Program-made: the position numbers and the translations under genes
Notes under the pieces: generated by a model
Databases searched by the model: none
The model's input: only the letters and a program-made list of their open reading frames with translations
What the model was told of the DNA's origin: nothing
In this document: piece by piece, positions 17,809-27,227 of the stretch
How the letters are laid out: each line of letters begins with the position of its first letter
Position numbering within the stretch: the stretch's first letter is position 1
NCBI GenBank assembly: GCA_000383295.1
Contig: KB911068.1
Span: forward strand, 124,001-188,000
Length of the DNA stretch: 64,000 bases
Reading direction: 5' to 3'
Origin: Faecalispora sporosphaeroides DSM 1294
GTDB taxonomy: Bacteria > Bacillota > Clostridia > Oscillospirales > Acutalibacteraceae

Positions 17809-19240
17809 GAACATCGAACTGATGATGCCGATCAAGGCGGCTCCGTATGACCATCAGAAAAAGGCGTTTGCATTCGCCTGCGATAAGTTCGGTGTATTTG
17901 ACGAGCGTCTTAAAAGCCGAGGCACGGCGCTTTTGATGGAGATGGGTACCGGCAAGACGATAGTGAGCATCGCCGTGGCGGGATGTATGTACCAGTACGG
18001 GAAGGTCAACCGTGTGCTGGTGGTAGCGCCGCTTTCCATCCTCGGCGTATGGGAGGAGGAATTTGATAAGTTCGCTGATTTCCCGTATTCGCTGACGATT
18101 CTCAAGGGAACTGTCGCAAAGAAGAAGGAGCAGCTGACAAAGCTGCCGGACGAGGGCTTGCAGGTCGTGGTCGTAAATTACGAATCGGCATGGCGTCTCG
18201 AAAAGGAACTGCTGGCATATAACGCCGACCTGATCATAGCGGACGAGGCACACAAACTAAAAGAGAACCGCAGCAAGCAGAGCAAGGGACTCCATACCCT
18301 TGGAGACAAGGCAAGGTTCAAGCTGCTCCTCACGGGTACGGTCATCACGAACCGCGAACTGGACGTGTTCTCGCAGTACCGTTTCCTTAATCCGCAGATA
18401 TTCGGCACATCGTTTTACGCATTCCGCAACCAGTATTTTGACATGGGCGGCTACGGCAACCACACGCCGATCTTCCGCAAATGGATGACGGACGATTTTT
18501 TGAAACGGCTCCATTCCGTTGCGTACCGCGTGACGAAAGCGGAGTGCCTCGACCTTCCGGCGATCACCGAGGAAGTCCGCACCGTGGACTTGGAGAAGGA
18601 CGCCATAAAACTGTACGACAGCATCGAGGATGAAAGCTATGCCGAACTGGACGAGTCGGAGGTGACCACGGCGAACATTCTCACAAGGCTTCTGCGCCTG
18701 TCGCAGATCACGGGCGGACACCTTACCGATGACGATGGCGTGGTCAATACCGTGAGCCGAGCTAAGCTGGACGCTCTTTCCGATATTATCGATTCCGCTA
18801 TGGCAGAGGATAAGAAGCTCGTCATCATGGCTCGTTTCGTGCCCGAACTGGACGATATCCAGGAGCTTCTTGAAAAGAAAAAAATCGGCTATGCCGTGGT
18901 TCGCGGCGGCGTGAAGGACCGAGACAATGAAATCCACCGTTTTCAGTATGACGATAGGTGCCGTGTATTTGTGGGACAGATTGCGGCTGCCGGACTCGGC
19001 ATCACGCTCACGGCGGCATCCACAATGGTCTTTTATTCCCTCGATTACAGTATGAGCAATTTTGAACAGGCGAAGGCGCGCATCCACAGGGCGGGTCAGA
19101 AAGAGAACTGCCACTACATCTACCTCGTGTGCAGGGGTACGGTCGACCGCAAGGTCTTATACGCGCTCCGGCAGAAAATGAACCTCGCAAAAATGCTCGT
19201 GGACGATTACCGCAAGGGCAGGAATCCCTTTAAGAACTGA
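17801..19240 (+). CDS. SNF2-family DNA helicase/ATPase
   Basis: A 479-residue phage SNF2-type ATPase. Motif I is EMGTGKT (about residue 47), motif II ADEAHK (about 146), motif III LLTGT, and the late motifs AAGLGITLTAA and RIHRAGQ are present. Family members move on double-stranded DNA and remodel protein-DNA complexes. It lies at the head of the replication module and may serve in replication or recombination. The start at 17801 is preceded by GAGGTGA; the longer frame from 17753 lies within the previous gene. Confidence 0.9.
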   Translation: MNENIELMMPIKAAPYDHQKKAFAFACDKFGVFDERLKSRGTALLMEMGTGKTIVSIAVAGCMYQYGKVNRVLVVAPLSILGVWEEEFDKFADFPYSLTILKGTVAKKKEQLTKLPDEGLQVVVVNYESAWRLEKELLAYNADLIIADEAHKLKENRSKQSKGLHTLGDKARFKLLLTGTVITNRELDVFSQYRFLNPQIFGTSFYAFRNQYFDMGGYGNHTPIFRKWMTDDFLKRLHSVAYRVTKAECLDLPAITEEVRTVDLEKDAIKLYDSIEDESYAELDESEVTTANILTRLLRLSQITGGHLTDDDGVVNTVSRAKLDALSDIIDSAMAEDKKLVIMARFVPELDDIQELLEKKKIGYAVVRGGVKDRDNEIHRFQYDDRCRVFVGQIAAAGLGITLTAASTMVFYSLDYSMSNFEQAKARIHRAGQKENCHYIYLVCRGTVDRKVLYALRQKMNLAKMLVDDYRKGRNPFKN

Positions 19241-19253
19241 CCTTTCACACAGG

Positions 19254-19283
19254 GGGTTGAATTCCTCGGTAGTAAGTGAAAGG
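19254..19283 (+). repeat. GGGTTGAATTTC leader repeat, copy 2
   Basis: Second copy, 13 bases after the helicase stop codon and just before the ribosome binding site AAAGGAGG of the next gene. Confidence 0.8.
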
Positions 19284-19295
19284 AGGTAGTCACCG

Positions 19296-19706
19296 ATGGA
19301 GAACACACAAATCTTTGAAATGGCTGACAGGCTCAAGACTCTGCAGGAACAGAAGAAGGACCTCGAAGCACAGACCAAGGCTCTGGCTGCGGAGATCGCC
19401 GAGTTGGACGAGCAGCTCTCCGATGCAATGACAGAAGCCGAACTTGACCGCTTCTCCCGTAACGGCAGCACGTTCTATCTGAAGAGCAGATTGTTCGCGT
19501 CCCCGGCATCCGGCCGCAAGGACGAGATGATGCAGGCTCTGAAAGAAAACGGATACGGCAGCCTGGTCGTGGAGACGGTCAACGCAAACACACTCGCATC
19601 CTTCATCAAGGAGCAGCGGGAAGCCACGGGCGAGGACGTCCCGGCATGGCTCGGCGATACCGTCAGTACTTACGAAAAAGTGTCGGTCGGCATCCGCAAG
19701 TCGTAG
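19296..19706 (+). CDS. Coiled-coil phage replication-module protein
   Basis: A 136-residue protein. Residues 5-55 form a strong heptad coiled coil (FEMADRLKTLQEQKKDLEAQ and onward). The rest is a small alpha/beta domain ending SVGIRKS. It resembles the Gp157-like coiled-coil proteins found before single-strand-binding genes in siphophages, but I cannot confirm the family. AAAGGAGG precedes the start. Confidence 0.55.
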   Translation: MENTQIFEMADRLKTLQEQKKDLEAQTKALAAEIAELDEQLSDAMTEAELDRFSRNGSTFYLKSRLFASPASGRKDEMMQALKENGYGSLVVETVNANTLASFIKEQREATGEDVPAWLGDTVSTYEKVSVGIRKS

Positions 19707-19772
19707 GAACACCGATTCACTGCACCAATGCAAAAACCACAACTTATTTCATTTCATAGGAGGACATAGATC

Positions 19773-20522
19773 ATGTCAGATAAGAAGAACACTGAAATCG
19801 CAGTGAACGAGGGTTTCGCTGCACTTGCGAACAGAGACGTACTGAACGAGGCTATGGCAGACGATTGCCAGGGGCTTGAGTTTTCCTTTGACCGTGTGAA
19901 GCTGCCTGCTGGCGGCGGCACGGCATTTGAGATTCCATCCGCTGAGAGCGATGAGTCCGAGATGGCGAAAGACATCACCGGCGTCATCGTTTACAACCAT
20001 CCGGCTTACGCCTACTACCACGACAAGTACACAGGCGGGAACAATCCTCCCGATTGCGGCTCTTTTGACGGCGTAACAGGCATCGGCACTCCCGGCGGGA
20101 ACTGCCAGAACTGTCCGTATAACAAGTTCGGCAGCGGCGAGGGTCAGAGCAAGCTGTGCAAGAACAAGCGTATGCTCTACATTCTGCGTGAGGGAGAACT
20201 GTTCCCCATCACGCTTTCCCTGCCGACCGGGTCGCTCAAGTCCTTCACGAACTATGTGAAGAGCCAGCTTTCCCGCGGGCGCAAGCTGAACCAGGTGGTA
20301 ACGAAGATCACGCTGAAGAAGGCCACCAACGCATCTGGTATCGCGTTCTCACAGGCGGTATTTGCTTTCGAGCGTATGCTGACCGCCGAGGAGCGTACGG
20401 CTGTCGCGGGCGTATCGGAAACGGTCAAGGCGTATGCCGCGAACCTTACTCCGGCGTCCCTCATTGACGATGAGCCACTTGTCGATCCCGAAACGGGAGA
20501 AATCATCGAACCTTTGAAGTAA
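19773..20522 (+). CDS. Probable phage single-stranded DNA-binding protein
   Basis: A 249-residue protein with a four-Cys cluster (DCGSFDG, then CQNCPYNKFG and a later LCKN) that could bind zinc as in some phage ssDNA-binding proteins, and an acidic C-terminal tail (DDEPLVDPETGEIIEPLK) typical of such proteins. It sits between helicase-linked genes and DNA polymerase. AGGAGG precedes the start. The role is inferred from tail and position. Confidence 0.5.
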   Translation: MSDKKNTEIAVNEGFAALANRDVLNEAMADDCQGLEFSFDRVKLPAGGGTAFEIPSAESDESEMAKDITGVIVYNHPAYAYYHDKYTGGNNPPDCGSFDGVTGIGTPGGNCQNCPYNKFGSGEGQSKLCKNKRMLYILREGELFPITLSLPTGSLKSFTNYVKSQLSRGRKLNQVVTKITLKKATNASGIAFSQAVFAFERMLTAEERTAVAGVSETVKAYAANLTPASLIDDEPLVDPETGEIIEPLK

Positions 20523-20534
20523 AACACACGAAAG

Positions 20535-20561
20535 CCCGGAGGGGTGTAACGCTCCTCCGGG
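20535..20561 (+). terminator. Hairpin before the DNA polymerase gene
   Basis: CCCGGAGGGG (20535-20544) pairs with CTCCTCCGGG (20552-20561) with one mismatch, followed by only a short T run (TATTT). It may be a weak terminator or processing signal. Confidence 0.5.
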
Positions 20562-20585
20562 TATTTCCCATAGGAGTGATTACGC

Positions 20586-22511
20586 ATGAATACAGAATAT
20601 AAATGTGTGACCACGGTGGACGGGATAGAGGATTACATCGGAGGCAGCCGTATTGTCGCTTTCGACTTCGAGACTGCTCCCGATGATCCGTACCGCGAGG
20701 AGGACAAGGCGGCTCTCGATCCCGCAAGGGCGCATATTGTCGGATGTTCCTTCTCCGTCAAGGAAGGTACGGGCATCTATGTTCCGATTGCCCATCGTGT
20801 CGGCACCAATATAGACAGGGATGCCTTTTTCGCATTTCTTACGGCGTTCCTCATGAATACGACAACCATAAAGATTGCCCACAACATCGCCTTTGAATCT
20901 TCGATGGCGTATGCGAGAGGCATTGTGATCCAGGCTCCCGTGTATGACACGATATGCGCGTCACAGATGAGCCTTAAAAGCATATACGAGTTCCGCAAGC
21001 TGAACGAGAGCGGTCTGAAACGGCTGGCGGAGGAACTGTTTGGAGAACCGCTCCCTTCGTTTTCGAGCGTCACGGACGGAAAGCACTTTGATGAACTGGA
21101 CGCGCAGGACGAGGAGACCGTCCGCTACGGTTCCGCTGACTCCGATTTTGCTCTTCGGCTCTATCACAAGTTCAACGACTGGTTCGACCGCTTCCTTCCG
21201 AAACACAGGTACATCGTGGAGGAGATCGAAAGCCCGACCGCCGTGTACCTCGGCATCATGAAAACAAACGGCATCCCGGTCAACCTCCCGCTCATGCGGG
21301 AGCGCAAGGCAGAGGCTGAAAACGAGATGGAACGCATCCGCAGGGAGATTGAGTTCATCATCGGCGATGTGAACATCGGCGCGAACTGCTCCACGCAGGC
21401 GTTCAAGAACTATCTGTATAAAGACCTGGGGCTGCCCATTTTGAAGACCACGGAAACCAACCGCGAGGCGGCTGACGATATGACGATGACGCTCCTCAAG
21501 GAGTGGTGCGATGAGAACCGTCCGGAACTGTCGGGGCTATTCACGCTGGTGCAGGAGTACCGCAAGTGGGGCAAGATCAAGTCAACCTATATCGACGGGT
21601 ACTTGAAATACTTAAATCCCGTGACAGGCTGCATCCATCCGGAACTGTTCGCTCTTTCAACGGATACGGGCAGGATGAACTGCCGCAATCCGAACGCACA
21701 GAATATGCCCAGGAAGACTAACGATCCTATCGGCGTCCGCAATTTTATAAAAGCGCCGGAGGGATGCCTTATCCTCTCGCTTGACTTTTCGCAGATCGAA
21801 CTGCGCGTGGGCGCGTTCTACTGCCGTGATGAGGTGATGATGGACACCTACCGCAAAAACGGCGATATCCACGCCGCCACGACCAGTGTCATTTTCGGCG
21901 TGAGCTACGAGGACGCCCAGGACAAGCATTCGGAAAATTATAAGGAACATAGGACGATTGCCAAGAACGTGAACTTCGGCACATTCTACGGGCTGTTCCC
22001 GCGAGGGCTGCAAAAGACGCTGAAGTTCAAGGCGGGGGTTGAAAAATCCGTGAGTGAGTGTGAGGAGATACTTTTCAACCTCAAGCACGGATACAAGGGC
22101 CTGACCGCGTGGCAGGAAGAGACGAAGGCAGAAGCCGCAAGGCGTATGTATTCCGAAACCTGGCTCGGACGGCGCAGGTACCTCCCCGGCATCACCTCGG
22201 ATAATTGGGGACAGAAGTCGTTTGCGGAGCGGTGCGCTCTAAACACGCCTATTCAGGGGACGGCTGCGGATATTCTGAAGCTTGCCATCACGAGGATACT
22301 TGCCGGACTGCCGGAGCGGGAATGGCTCAAGCCCATCCTTCAGATACACGATGAACTGACTTTCATTATCCCGGAGGACAGGCTGTCGGAAGCGGTGGCT
22401 TTTATCCGTGCCTGCATGGAAGAAAAGCCCTTCCCGGAGTTTGACCTTCCGCTGATTGCGGAAGCGTCCGCGGGACCGACCTTTGGAATGATGGAAGAAC
22501 TGGAGGACTGA
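20586..22511 (+). CDS. Phage DNA polymerase I (family A)
   Basis: A 641-residue family A polymerase. A 3'-5' exonuclease domain begins with FDFETAP (about residues 25-31). The polymerase domain has motif A SLDFSQIELRVGA (~397), motif B KNVNFGTFYG (~456) and motif C IHDELTF (~584). There is no 5' nuclease domain, as usual for phage versions. It copies the phage genome. The start follows AGGAGTG; the next gene begins after three bases. Confidence 0.95.
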   Translation: MNTEYKCVTTVDGIEDYIGGSRIVAFDFETAPDDPYREEDKAALDPARAHIVGCSFSVKEGTGIYVPIAHRVGTNIDRDAFFAFLTAFLMNTTTIKIAHNIAFESSMAYARGIVIQAPVYDTICASQMSLKSIYEFRKLNESGLKRLAEELFGEPLPSFSSVTDGKHFDELDAQDEETVRYGSADSDFALRLYHKFNDWFDRFLPKHRYIVEEIESPTAVYLGIMKTNGIPVNLPLMRERKAEAENEMERIRREIEFIIGDVNIGANCSTQAFKNYLYKDLGLPILKTTETNREAADDMTMTLLKEWCDENRPELSGLFTLVQEYRKWGKIKSTYIDGYLKYLNPVTGCIHPELFALSTDTGRMNCRNPNAQNMPRKTNDPIGVRNFIKAPEGCLILSLDFSQIELRVGAFYCRDEVMMDTYRKNGDIHAATTSVIFGVSYEDAQDKHSENYKEHRTIAKNVNFGTFYGLFPRGLQKTLKFKAGVEKSVSECEEILFNLKHGYKGLTAWQEETKAEAARRMYSETWLGRRRYLPGITSDNWGQKSFAERCALNTPIQGTAADILKLAITRILAGLPEREWLKPILQIHDELTFIIPEDRLSEAVAFIRACMEEKPFPEFDLPLIAEASAGPTFGMMEELED

Positions 22512-22514
22512 TGT

Positions 22515-22934
22515 ATGTATAAAAACAGCGAAGGCTACGCCGATCCGACCGCAGGGTCGGCGATGAGCCAGATAATGAAGGAATACCGGCAAAAGCAGAA
22601 AAAACGCTATGCCGACAAGAACCGCAGGAAGATATATGTGGCTTCCAGATACGCGGGCGATGTGGATACGAATGTCGCGGCGGCGATCACATACTGCCGC
22701 CGTGTGATAGACGAGGGCTATATGCCGGTGGCGAGCCATCTTCTGTATCCGCAGATACTTAACGATAACGATCCCAATGAACGGGATCTTGGCCTTCTGT
22801 TCGGACTTGCGCTCCTTCGGATGTGCGATGAGGTGTGGGTGTTCGGCGCTATATCGCCGGGTGTCGCACAGGAGATCGAGGAGGCAAAACGGCTGAAGAA
22901 GCAGATCAGATATTTTGAGGAGGTGGGCGCATGA
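22515..22934 (+). CDS. DUF4406/deoxyribosyltransferase-like protein
   Basis: A 139-residue protein. Residues 40-139 have the nucleoside deoxyribosyltransferase-like fold of DUF4406 and relatives: IYVASRYAGDVDTNVAAA, then ASHLLYPQIL, and DEVWVFGAISPG. Members salvage or modify nucleotides, and some act as sensors of nucleotide ligands. Its position between polymerase and primase fits nucleotide metabolism. The exact substrate is unknown. It overlaps the next gene by four bases. Confidence 0.7.
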   Translation: MYKNSEGYADPTAGSAMSQIMKEYRQKQKKRYADKNRRKIYVASRYAGDVDTNVAAAITYCRRVIDEGYMPVASHLLYPQILNDNDPNERDLGLLFGLALLRMCDEVWVFGAISPGVAQEIEEAKRLKKQIRYFEEVGA

Positions 22935-25420
22935 ACGTAACGGTGACCGATGTACTCGGTTCTCTCTTTAATCCGACCGATACCGTCTGCTTCCGCGTCT
23001 TTGACGATAAGAAGGGCGGCGTGTTCCAGGGTTCGAAGCTTTCCTGCGAATGCGGGAAGTACAAAAGCATAGAAGAAACGCTCAAGAACCACAATGCCAT
23101 GAACCGCGGCATCTTCTTTGTGGTCAACTACGGCGGGCAGGACGATGATTCCATTACGAGGATCAATGCGCAGTTCGTGGAAATGGACAACGACAGCTTT
23201 GACGAGCAGCAAAAAAAGATCGATGCGTTCCCGCTCCCTCCGTCCATGATTATGAAAACACAGAAATCCTACCATGTGTACTGGTTCATGGATTCGACCG
23301 CCAAGGTGGAGCGTTTCCGCATGATACAGACGCAGCTTGTAAAGCATTTTGACGGTGATCCGATGTGCGTGAATGAGTCGAGGGTCATGCGCCTTCCCGG
23401 TTTCATGCACTGCAAGAAGGACACTCCCGTGGAGGTGACCTGCGTCAGTTTCCATCCCGAACGCAAATACACGCAGGATCAGCTGTCGGACGTACTGCCG
23501 GAGGTCGACCTTGTACCCGTGGAGCGAAAGAGTGGCACGGAAAAGGGCATCGATCAGGTCATGCGATCGTGTGTTTTCATGCAGCATTGCCGCGATGACG
23601 CCGCGTCCCTTTCGGAGCATGACTGGTATGCCATGATAACGAATCTTGCTCCCTTTGAGGGCGGCACGAAGATGATCCATGACCTGTCCGCTCCGTATCC
23701 CGGATATAGCGAGGGCAATACGCAGAAAAAGATTAACCATTTCCTTGAGAGCGGGACGAATCCCATCACCTGCAAGACCATCTGCGAAAAGGGCTTCAAG
23801 TGTCCGAAGTTCGCGGCCGGCGAATGCCCGGTGAAATCCCCTGCGGCGTGGTGCTATCAGCCGTTGTCCGCTGACGATCTTCTCGACATCCTGCACGGCA
23901 TCCCCGTGACGGGCGAGGCGATAAAAGACCTGCAGGCCGCAAAGCAGTTCGTGTCGGATTATCTGTATAACCAGGACGTGGTGACCGCTGACGTTATCAT
24001 CAATTCCGAAATCCGCGACCATTTCAAGCTGAAGGCATCGTTCTTAAAATCACTGAACCAGGTGTTTAAGGATGCAAGCAAGGCGTACCAGGCAAGCAAG
24101 AATGCAAAGAGAGCCAAGGCGGGTACGGCGATCCCTGACTGGTACGAGCCGACCGACAAGGGGCTGCGTTTCCTGCCCGGTGTGCTTGCGAAGGATATGT
24201 CGGACGGGCAGCAGGTGTTCTATGCAGCGGAGCAGCACTTCAGCTACCGCGGAGGCGTGTATGTCGAGATGTCCGAGATGGAAGCGCAGAGACTCGTGCA
24301 GGAGAAGATGCTGATCCGTGAGACTAAGATGTCGCAGATCGTTGACGCTGAGAAGCAGTGGCGGCTCCTTGTGCAGAGGGACATCCGTGAACTGAACGCA
24401 AATCCCTATATCATCAACGTCCGCAACGGCTTATATAACGTGTTGGAGGATACGCTGACGGAACACACGCCGGATTACTACTCTACGGTGCAGCTGAACG
24501 TGACCTACGACAAAAAAGCGGACTGCCCGCTGTTTAAGAAATTCCTCATGGAGTCGATGGGCGGCGATATGGCACAGGTCGGTCTGATTCAAGAGATGCT
24601 TGGCTATTTCCTCATCCCGGTCAACTCGGCGCAGAAGTGCTTTGTTATTGTGGGAGTGGCATCAGCCGGGAAGTCGGTGCTGCTGCGCGTATTGAACGAT
24701 GTGCTTCTCGGCAAGCAGAACGTGTCCAATGTATCCTGGCAGGCTCTGAACGAGCGGTTCAAGACGGCGGAGCTTTTCGGCAAGCTGGCTAACATCTTCG
24801 CCGACCTGCCTACGAAGAACATTGACGATAACGGCATATTCAAGGCTCTTGTAGGCGAGGACTATCTGACCGTGGAGAAAAAGAACAAGAATCCGTTCTC
24901 GTTCCAGTCGAGCGCAAGACTCCTGTTCTCCTGCAACAGTATCCCGAAGAACTACGGCGATAAGTCGGAGGGCTTTTACCGCAGGCTCATCATCATACGG
25001 TTCAATCATACCGTGCCGCAGGACAAGCGCGATCCTGAACTGCTGGAGAAGTTCCGCATGGAAGCGGACGGCATTTTCCTGTTTGCTTTAGAAGGGCTGC
25101 GCAGGCTGATGAACAATCACTATGTGTTCTCCGAAACGCAGGTCAATGCGGACGAGCTGCAGCAGTACCGCGAGGAGTCGGATTCCGTGCTGTCGTTTGT
25201 GAAGGACTACTGTGAACTGGACGCTGAATATAGCGCCGGGTCCACGGAACTGTTCAACGCATATAAGGGGTACTGCGAGGAATGCGGCCTGAAACCGTAC
25301 TCGCAGAAGAACTTCGTGCAGCAGATCACGGCGGCGTTCCCCGATGTGACACGGGACATCGACCGCATGGCGAAAAGACGCATTTTAATGGGGATAAGGC
25401 TCGGAGAGGTGCTGGGATGA
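22931..25420 (+). CDS. Phage primase-helicase (P4/D5-type)
   Basis: An 829-residue protein combining a RepB-like primase region (residues ~30-190: AQFVEMDNDSFDEQ, YHVYWFM, ESRVMRLPGF), a middle Cys-containing segment, and an SF3/D5 helicase with Walker A VGVASAGKS (~574) and LFSCNSIPK later, then a DUF3854/Pox_D5-like tail. It probably loads at the phage origin, primes and unwinds. GGAGGTGG precedes the start. The 160-bp GAACAC repeat module that follows could be its site of action. Confidence 0.88.
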   Translation: MNVTVTDVLGSLFNPTDTVCFRVFDDKKGGVFQGSKLSCECGKYKSIEETLKNHNAMNRGIFFVVNYGGQDDDSITRINAQFVEMDNDSFDEQQKKIDAFPLPPSMIMKTQKSYHVYWFMDSTAKVERFRMIQTQLVKHFDGDPMCVNESRVMRLPGFMHCKKDTPVEVTCVSFHPERKYTQDQLSDVLPEVDLVPVERKSGTEKGIDQVMRSCVFMQHCRDDAASLSEHDWYAMITNLAPFEGGTKMIHDLSAPYPGYSEGNTQKKINHFLESGTNPITCKTICEKGFKCPKFAAGECPVKSPAAWCYQPLSADDLLDILHGIPVTGEAIKDLQAAKQFVSDYLYNQDVVTADVIINSEIRDHFKLKASFLKSLNQVFKDASKAYQASKNAKRAKAGTAIPDWYEPTDKGLRFLPGVLAKDMSDGQQVFYAAEQHFSYRGGVYVEMSEMEAQRLVQEKMLIRETKMSQIVDAEKQWRLLVQRDIRELNANPYIINVRNGLYNVLEDTLTEHTPDYYSTVQLNVTYDKKADCPLFKKFLMESMGGDMAQVGLIQEMLGYFLIPVNSAQKCFVIVGVASAGKSVLLRVLNDVLLGKQNVSNVSWQALNERFKTAELFGKLANIFADLPTKNIDDNGIFKALVGEDYLTVEKKNKNPFSFQSSARLLFSCNSIPKNYGDKSEGFYRRLIIIRFNHTVPQDKRDPELLEKFRMEADGIFLFALEGLRRLMNNHYVFSETQVNADELQQYREESDSVLSFVKDYCELDAEYSAGSTELFNAYKGYCEECGLKPYSQKNFVQQITAAFPDVTRDIDRMAKRRILMGIRLGEVLG

Positions 25421-25450
25421 TGAATCCCGGCAGCCTTTCCACGAGCATCT

Positions 25451-25612
25451 TCGGAACACGAGAACACGTAGGAACACCAAAATGCTATCTCCCCATATAT
25501 AATACACATATTTTTATATACCTTTAATTTCCACCACAAAAAATATATGAAAATAGGATTTCTCGTGTTCCATGTGTTCCAAGCGTTGAAAATACGGAGG
25601 TTTTAGGAACAG
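25451..25612. repeat. 160-bp GAACAC repeat module, copy A
   Basis: Three direct GAACA/GAACAC units stand on the left (from 25453 in GGAACACGAGAACAC, then GGAACA near 25471), two inverted GTGTTC units on the right (25565-25580), with an AT-rich centre holding TATATAATACACAT. It matches copy B (54059-54218) along its whole length. It may be a replication origin, a regulated promoter or both. Confidence 0.8.
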
Positions 25613-25897
25613 ATGAAAGAAGCGGACATTGTAAAAGCAATCATGAAGTACCTTAAGACCGTGCCGGGGTGCTTCTGCTGGAAAGAACACGGCGGTATGT
25701 ACGGGACGGCGGGCATTCCCGATATCATTGCCTGCATTGGAGGACACTTCTTCGGATTTGAGGTAAAGACCGATAGCGGCAAGCCTACGAAGCTCCAGGA
25801 AGCGACAATCCGAAAAATCCTCGCAGCCGGCGGCACTGCCTTGGTGGTGCGCTCGGTGGATGAGGTGCGAACCGTGGTAAACGGCTCCCTGCACTGA
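25613..25897 (+). CDS. VRR-NUC domain nuclease
   Basis: A 94-residue stand-alone VRR-NUC domain: Glu near residue 22 (KEHGG), GIPDII with the catalytic Asp, and GFEVKTDSG with Glu-x-Lys. It is a PD-(D/E)XK nuclease thought to act on branched DNA; phages often place it after the primase-helicase. AGGAACAG, the end of the preceding repeat module, serves as ribosome binding site. Confidence 0.88.
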   Translation: MKEADIVKAIMKYLKTVPGCFCWKEHGGMYGTAGIPDIIACIGGHFFGFEVKTDSGKPTKLQEATIRKILAAGGTALVVRSVDEVRTVVNGSLH

Positions 25898-25957
25898 TAC
25901 AAAGATACATCGCTCCATTGCATCGATGCCTGATTCCGACAAAGGGAGGTATCGCAT

Positions 25958-26185
25958 ATGAGCGACATCACAAATTACGAGAACCTTGCAAATGCCATCA
26001 TTCTGCAGGCTGTGAAGGATTACCGTGTGGCGCTTAAGTGCCTTAAGGTCAATCCGAGAAATAAAACGGCTTTTGCGGATAAGGAAGAAATCGAGAGGTT
26101 TTTCCGTTCCGGATGGTTCTCCGTATTAACGAGTGTTGACGGCGAGATGCTGATCCGCTCCCTGCAAATGGAGGTGGACGCATGA
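25958..26185 (+). CDS. Small phage protein of unknown function
   Basis: A 75-residue helical protein (YENLANAIILQAVKDYRVALKC) with GGGAGG before the start; it overlaps the next gene by four bases. Similar small proteins commonly precede the ArpU/DUF1492 gene in phages of this kind. No function can be assigned. Confidence 0.6.
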   Translation: MSDITNYENLANAIILQAVKDYRVALKCLKVNPRNKTAFADKEEIERFFRSGWFSVLTSVDGEMLIRSLQMEVDA

Positions 26186-26595
26186 CCGCAAAAGAATATC
26201 TGAACCAGGCGCGGCACCTGGACGCACTCATTAACTGCCGCCTGCGTGAGATTGACTACTGGAGAGATTTATCGAGCAGCGTCTCAGGCACGAGATTTGA
26301 CGGAATGCCGCACAGTCCCAACCGTCCGACAGACGCTCCCTTCGTCAGGTGTCTCGAAAAGATAGACGAGATTCAGCGGAGCGTGGAGGAAAAGGTGGCA
26401 TACCTTATCAGGCTGCGTGACGAGATAAACGCACGGATTGATATGCTGGATAACCACGAGGAGCAGGTTCTTCTCCGCTACCGTTACATCGATGGATTCA
26501 CCTGGGAAGAGATCGAAAGCATGATGAACGTGTCGGAAAGGACTGCGTTCCGTATCCACGGCAACGCACTCGCTCATTTTCCTGTGCCGGATTGA
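26182..26595 (+). CDS. DUF1492/ArpU-type sigma-like late regulator
   Basis: A 137-residue protein. The N-terminal 80 residues are helical; the C-terminal part is a sigma region 4-like helix-turn-helix (EEQVLLRYRYIDGFTWEEIE, then ERTAFRIHGNALA). Phage proteins of this type sit between the early genes and packaging genes and activate late transcription (ArpU-like). Directly after its stop lie phased GGCA boxes that could be its target. Confidence 0.75.
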   Translation: MTAKEYLNQARHLDALINCRLREIDYWRDLSSSVSGTRFDGMPHSPNRPTDAPFVRCLEKIDEIQRSVEEKVAYLIRLRDEINARIDMLDNHEEQVLLRYRYIDGFTWEEIESMMNVSERTAFRIHGNALAHFPVPD

Positions 26596-26711
26596 AAGTT
26601 GGCAGTCTTTGGCAGTAAATGCCGGTGTTTGGCATACTTGACCTATGGTATGATTACAATAGCAAAATAGAGCAAGATGAGCCTCGGAGGAGTAATCCTT
26701 CCGGGGCTTTT
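26596..26711 (+). promoter_or_regulatory. Late control region: phased GGCA boxes and leader terminator
   Basis: GGCA occurs at 26601, 26611 and 26631, with inverted TGCC at 26620-26623: steps of exactly 10 and 20 bp, so all face one side of the helix. TTGACC and TATGAT follow near 26638-26655. A hairpin (26680-26690 with 26697-26708) then TTTT follows, before the HNH gene. This looks like an activator array plus a leader terminator for the late operon. Confidence 0.65.
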
Positions 26712-26739
26712 CTTATGCCCGGAAAGCGAGGTGATTTGT

Positions 26740-27105
26740 ATGCCGAGGAGACCACAGCGCGGTTGCGCAGCAAGCGGCTGTCCACGGCTGGCTGTCGAGG
26801 GCGGTCAATACTGCGAGGAACATCAGAGACTCGCCGCACAGCAGTACAACAAACACACGCGCAGTCCCGACACGAACAAGAAGTACGGCAGGGCTTGGAA
26901 GAGAATCCGCGACCGCTATGCTGCGGCGCATCCCTTGTGTGAGATGTGCCTTAAGGAAGGACGGCTGACTCCCGTGGAGGAGGTACACCACATCCTTCCA
27001 ATCTCACAGGGCGGCGATCATCGGGAAAGCAATCTGATGAGCCTTTGTCAGTCCTGCCACACCAAGATTCATCTTGAGATGGGCGACAGGCAGATCAGAA
27101 GCTGA
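26740..27105 (+). CDS. HNH endonuclease
   Basis: A 121-residue protein. The N-terminus has a small zinc site (CAASGCPRLAVEGGQYCEEHQ). The HNH domain has CEMC, EEVHHILPISQGGDH, and SLCQSCHTKIH. In HK97-like phages the HNH protein next to small terminase helps cut DNA at cos or pac. The start at 26740 follows GCGAGGTGA. The gene lies at the head of the packaging module, as in related phages. Confidence 0.9.
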   Translation: MPRRPQRGCAASGCPRLAVEGGQYCEEHQRLAAQQYNKHTRSPDTNKKYGRAWKRIRDRYAAAHPLCEMCLKEGRLTPVEEVHHILPISQGGDHRESNLMSLCQSCHTKIHLEMGDRQIRS

Positions 27106-27227
27106 CCGGGAGGGGCGGTCAAAATCTCTACGGGTCCTTTATGCGGACAGCGGCCTGGGGCTTCGTGTGCAAATTTTCGTATTCAAACGGGGTATTAACC
27201 CGGCGAATGCAGATCGGAGGTGAGAAT

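Noticed and set aside
22718-24022. Leftward 434-residue frame
   Set aside because: It lies opposite the primase-helicase gene, has no family pattern and reflects codon bias of the + strand genes.
25451-25612. LexA (DinR) boxes in the GAACAC modules
   Set aside because: The hexamers are direct repeats, or inverted only over long distances; the spaced GAAC/GTTC palindrome of a Gram-positive LexA site is absent.
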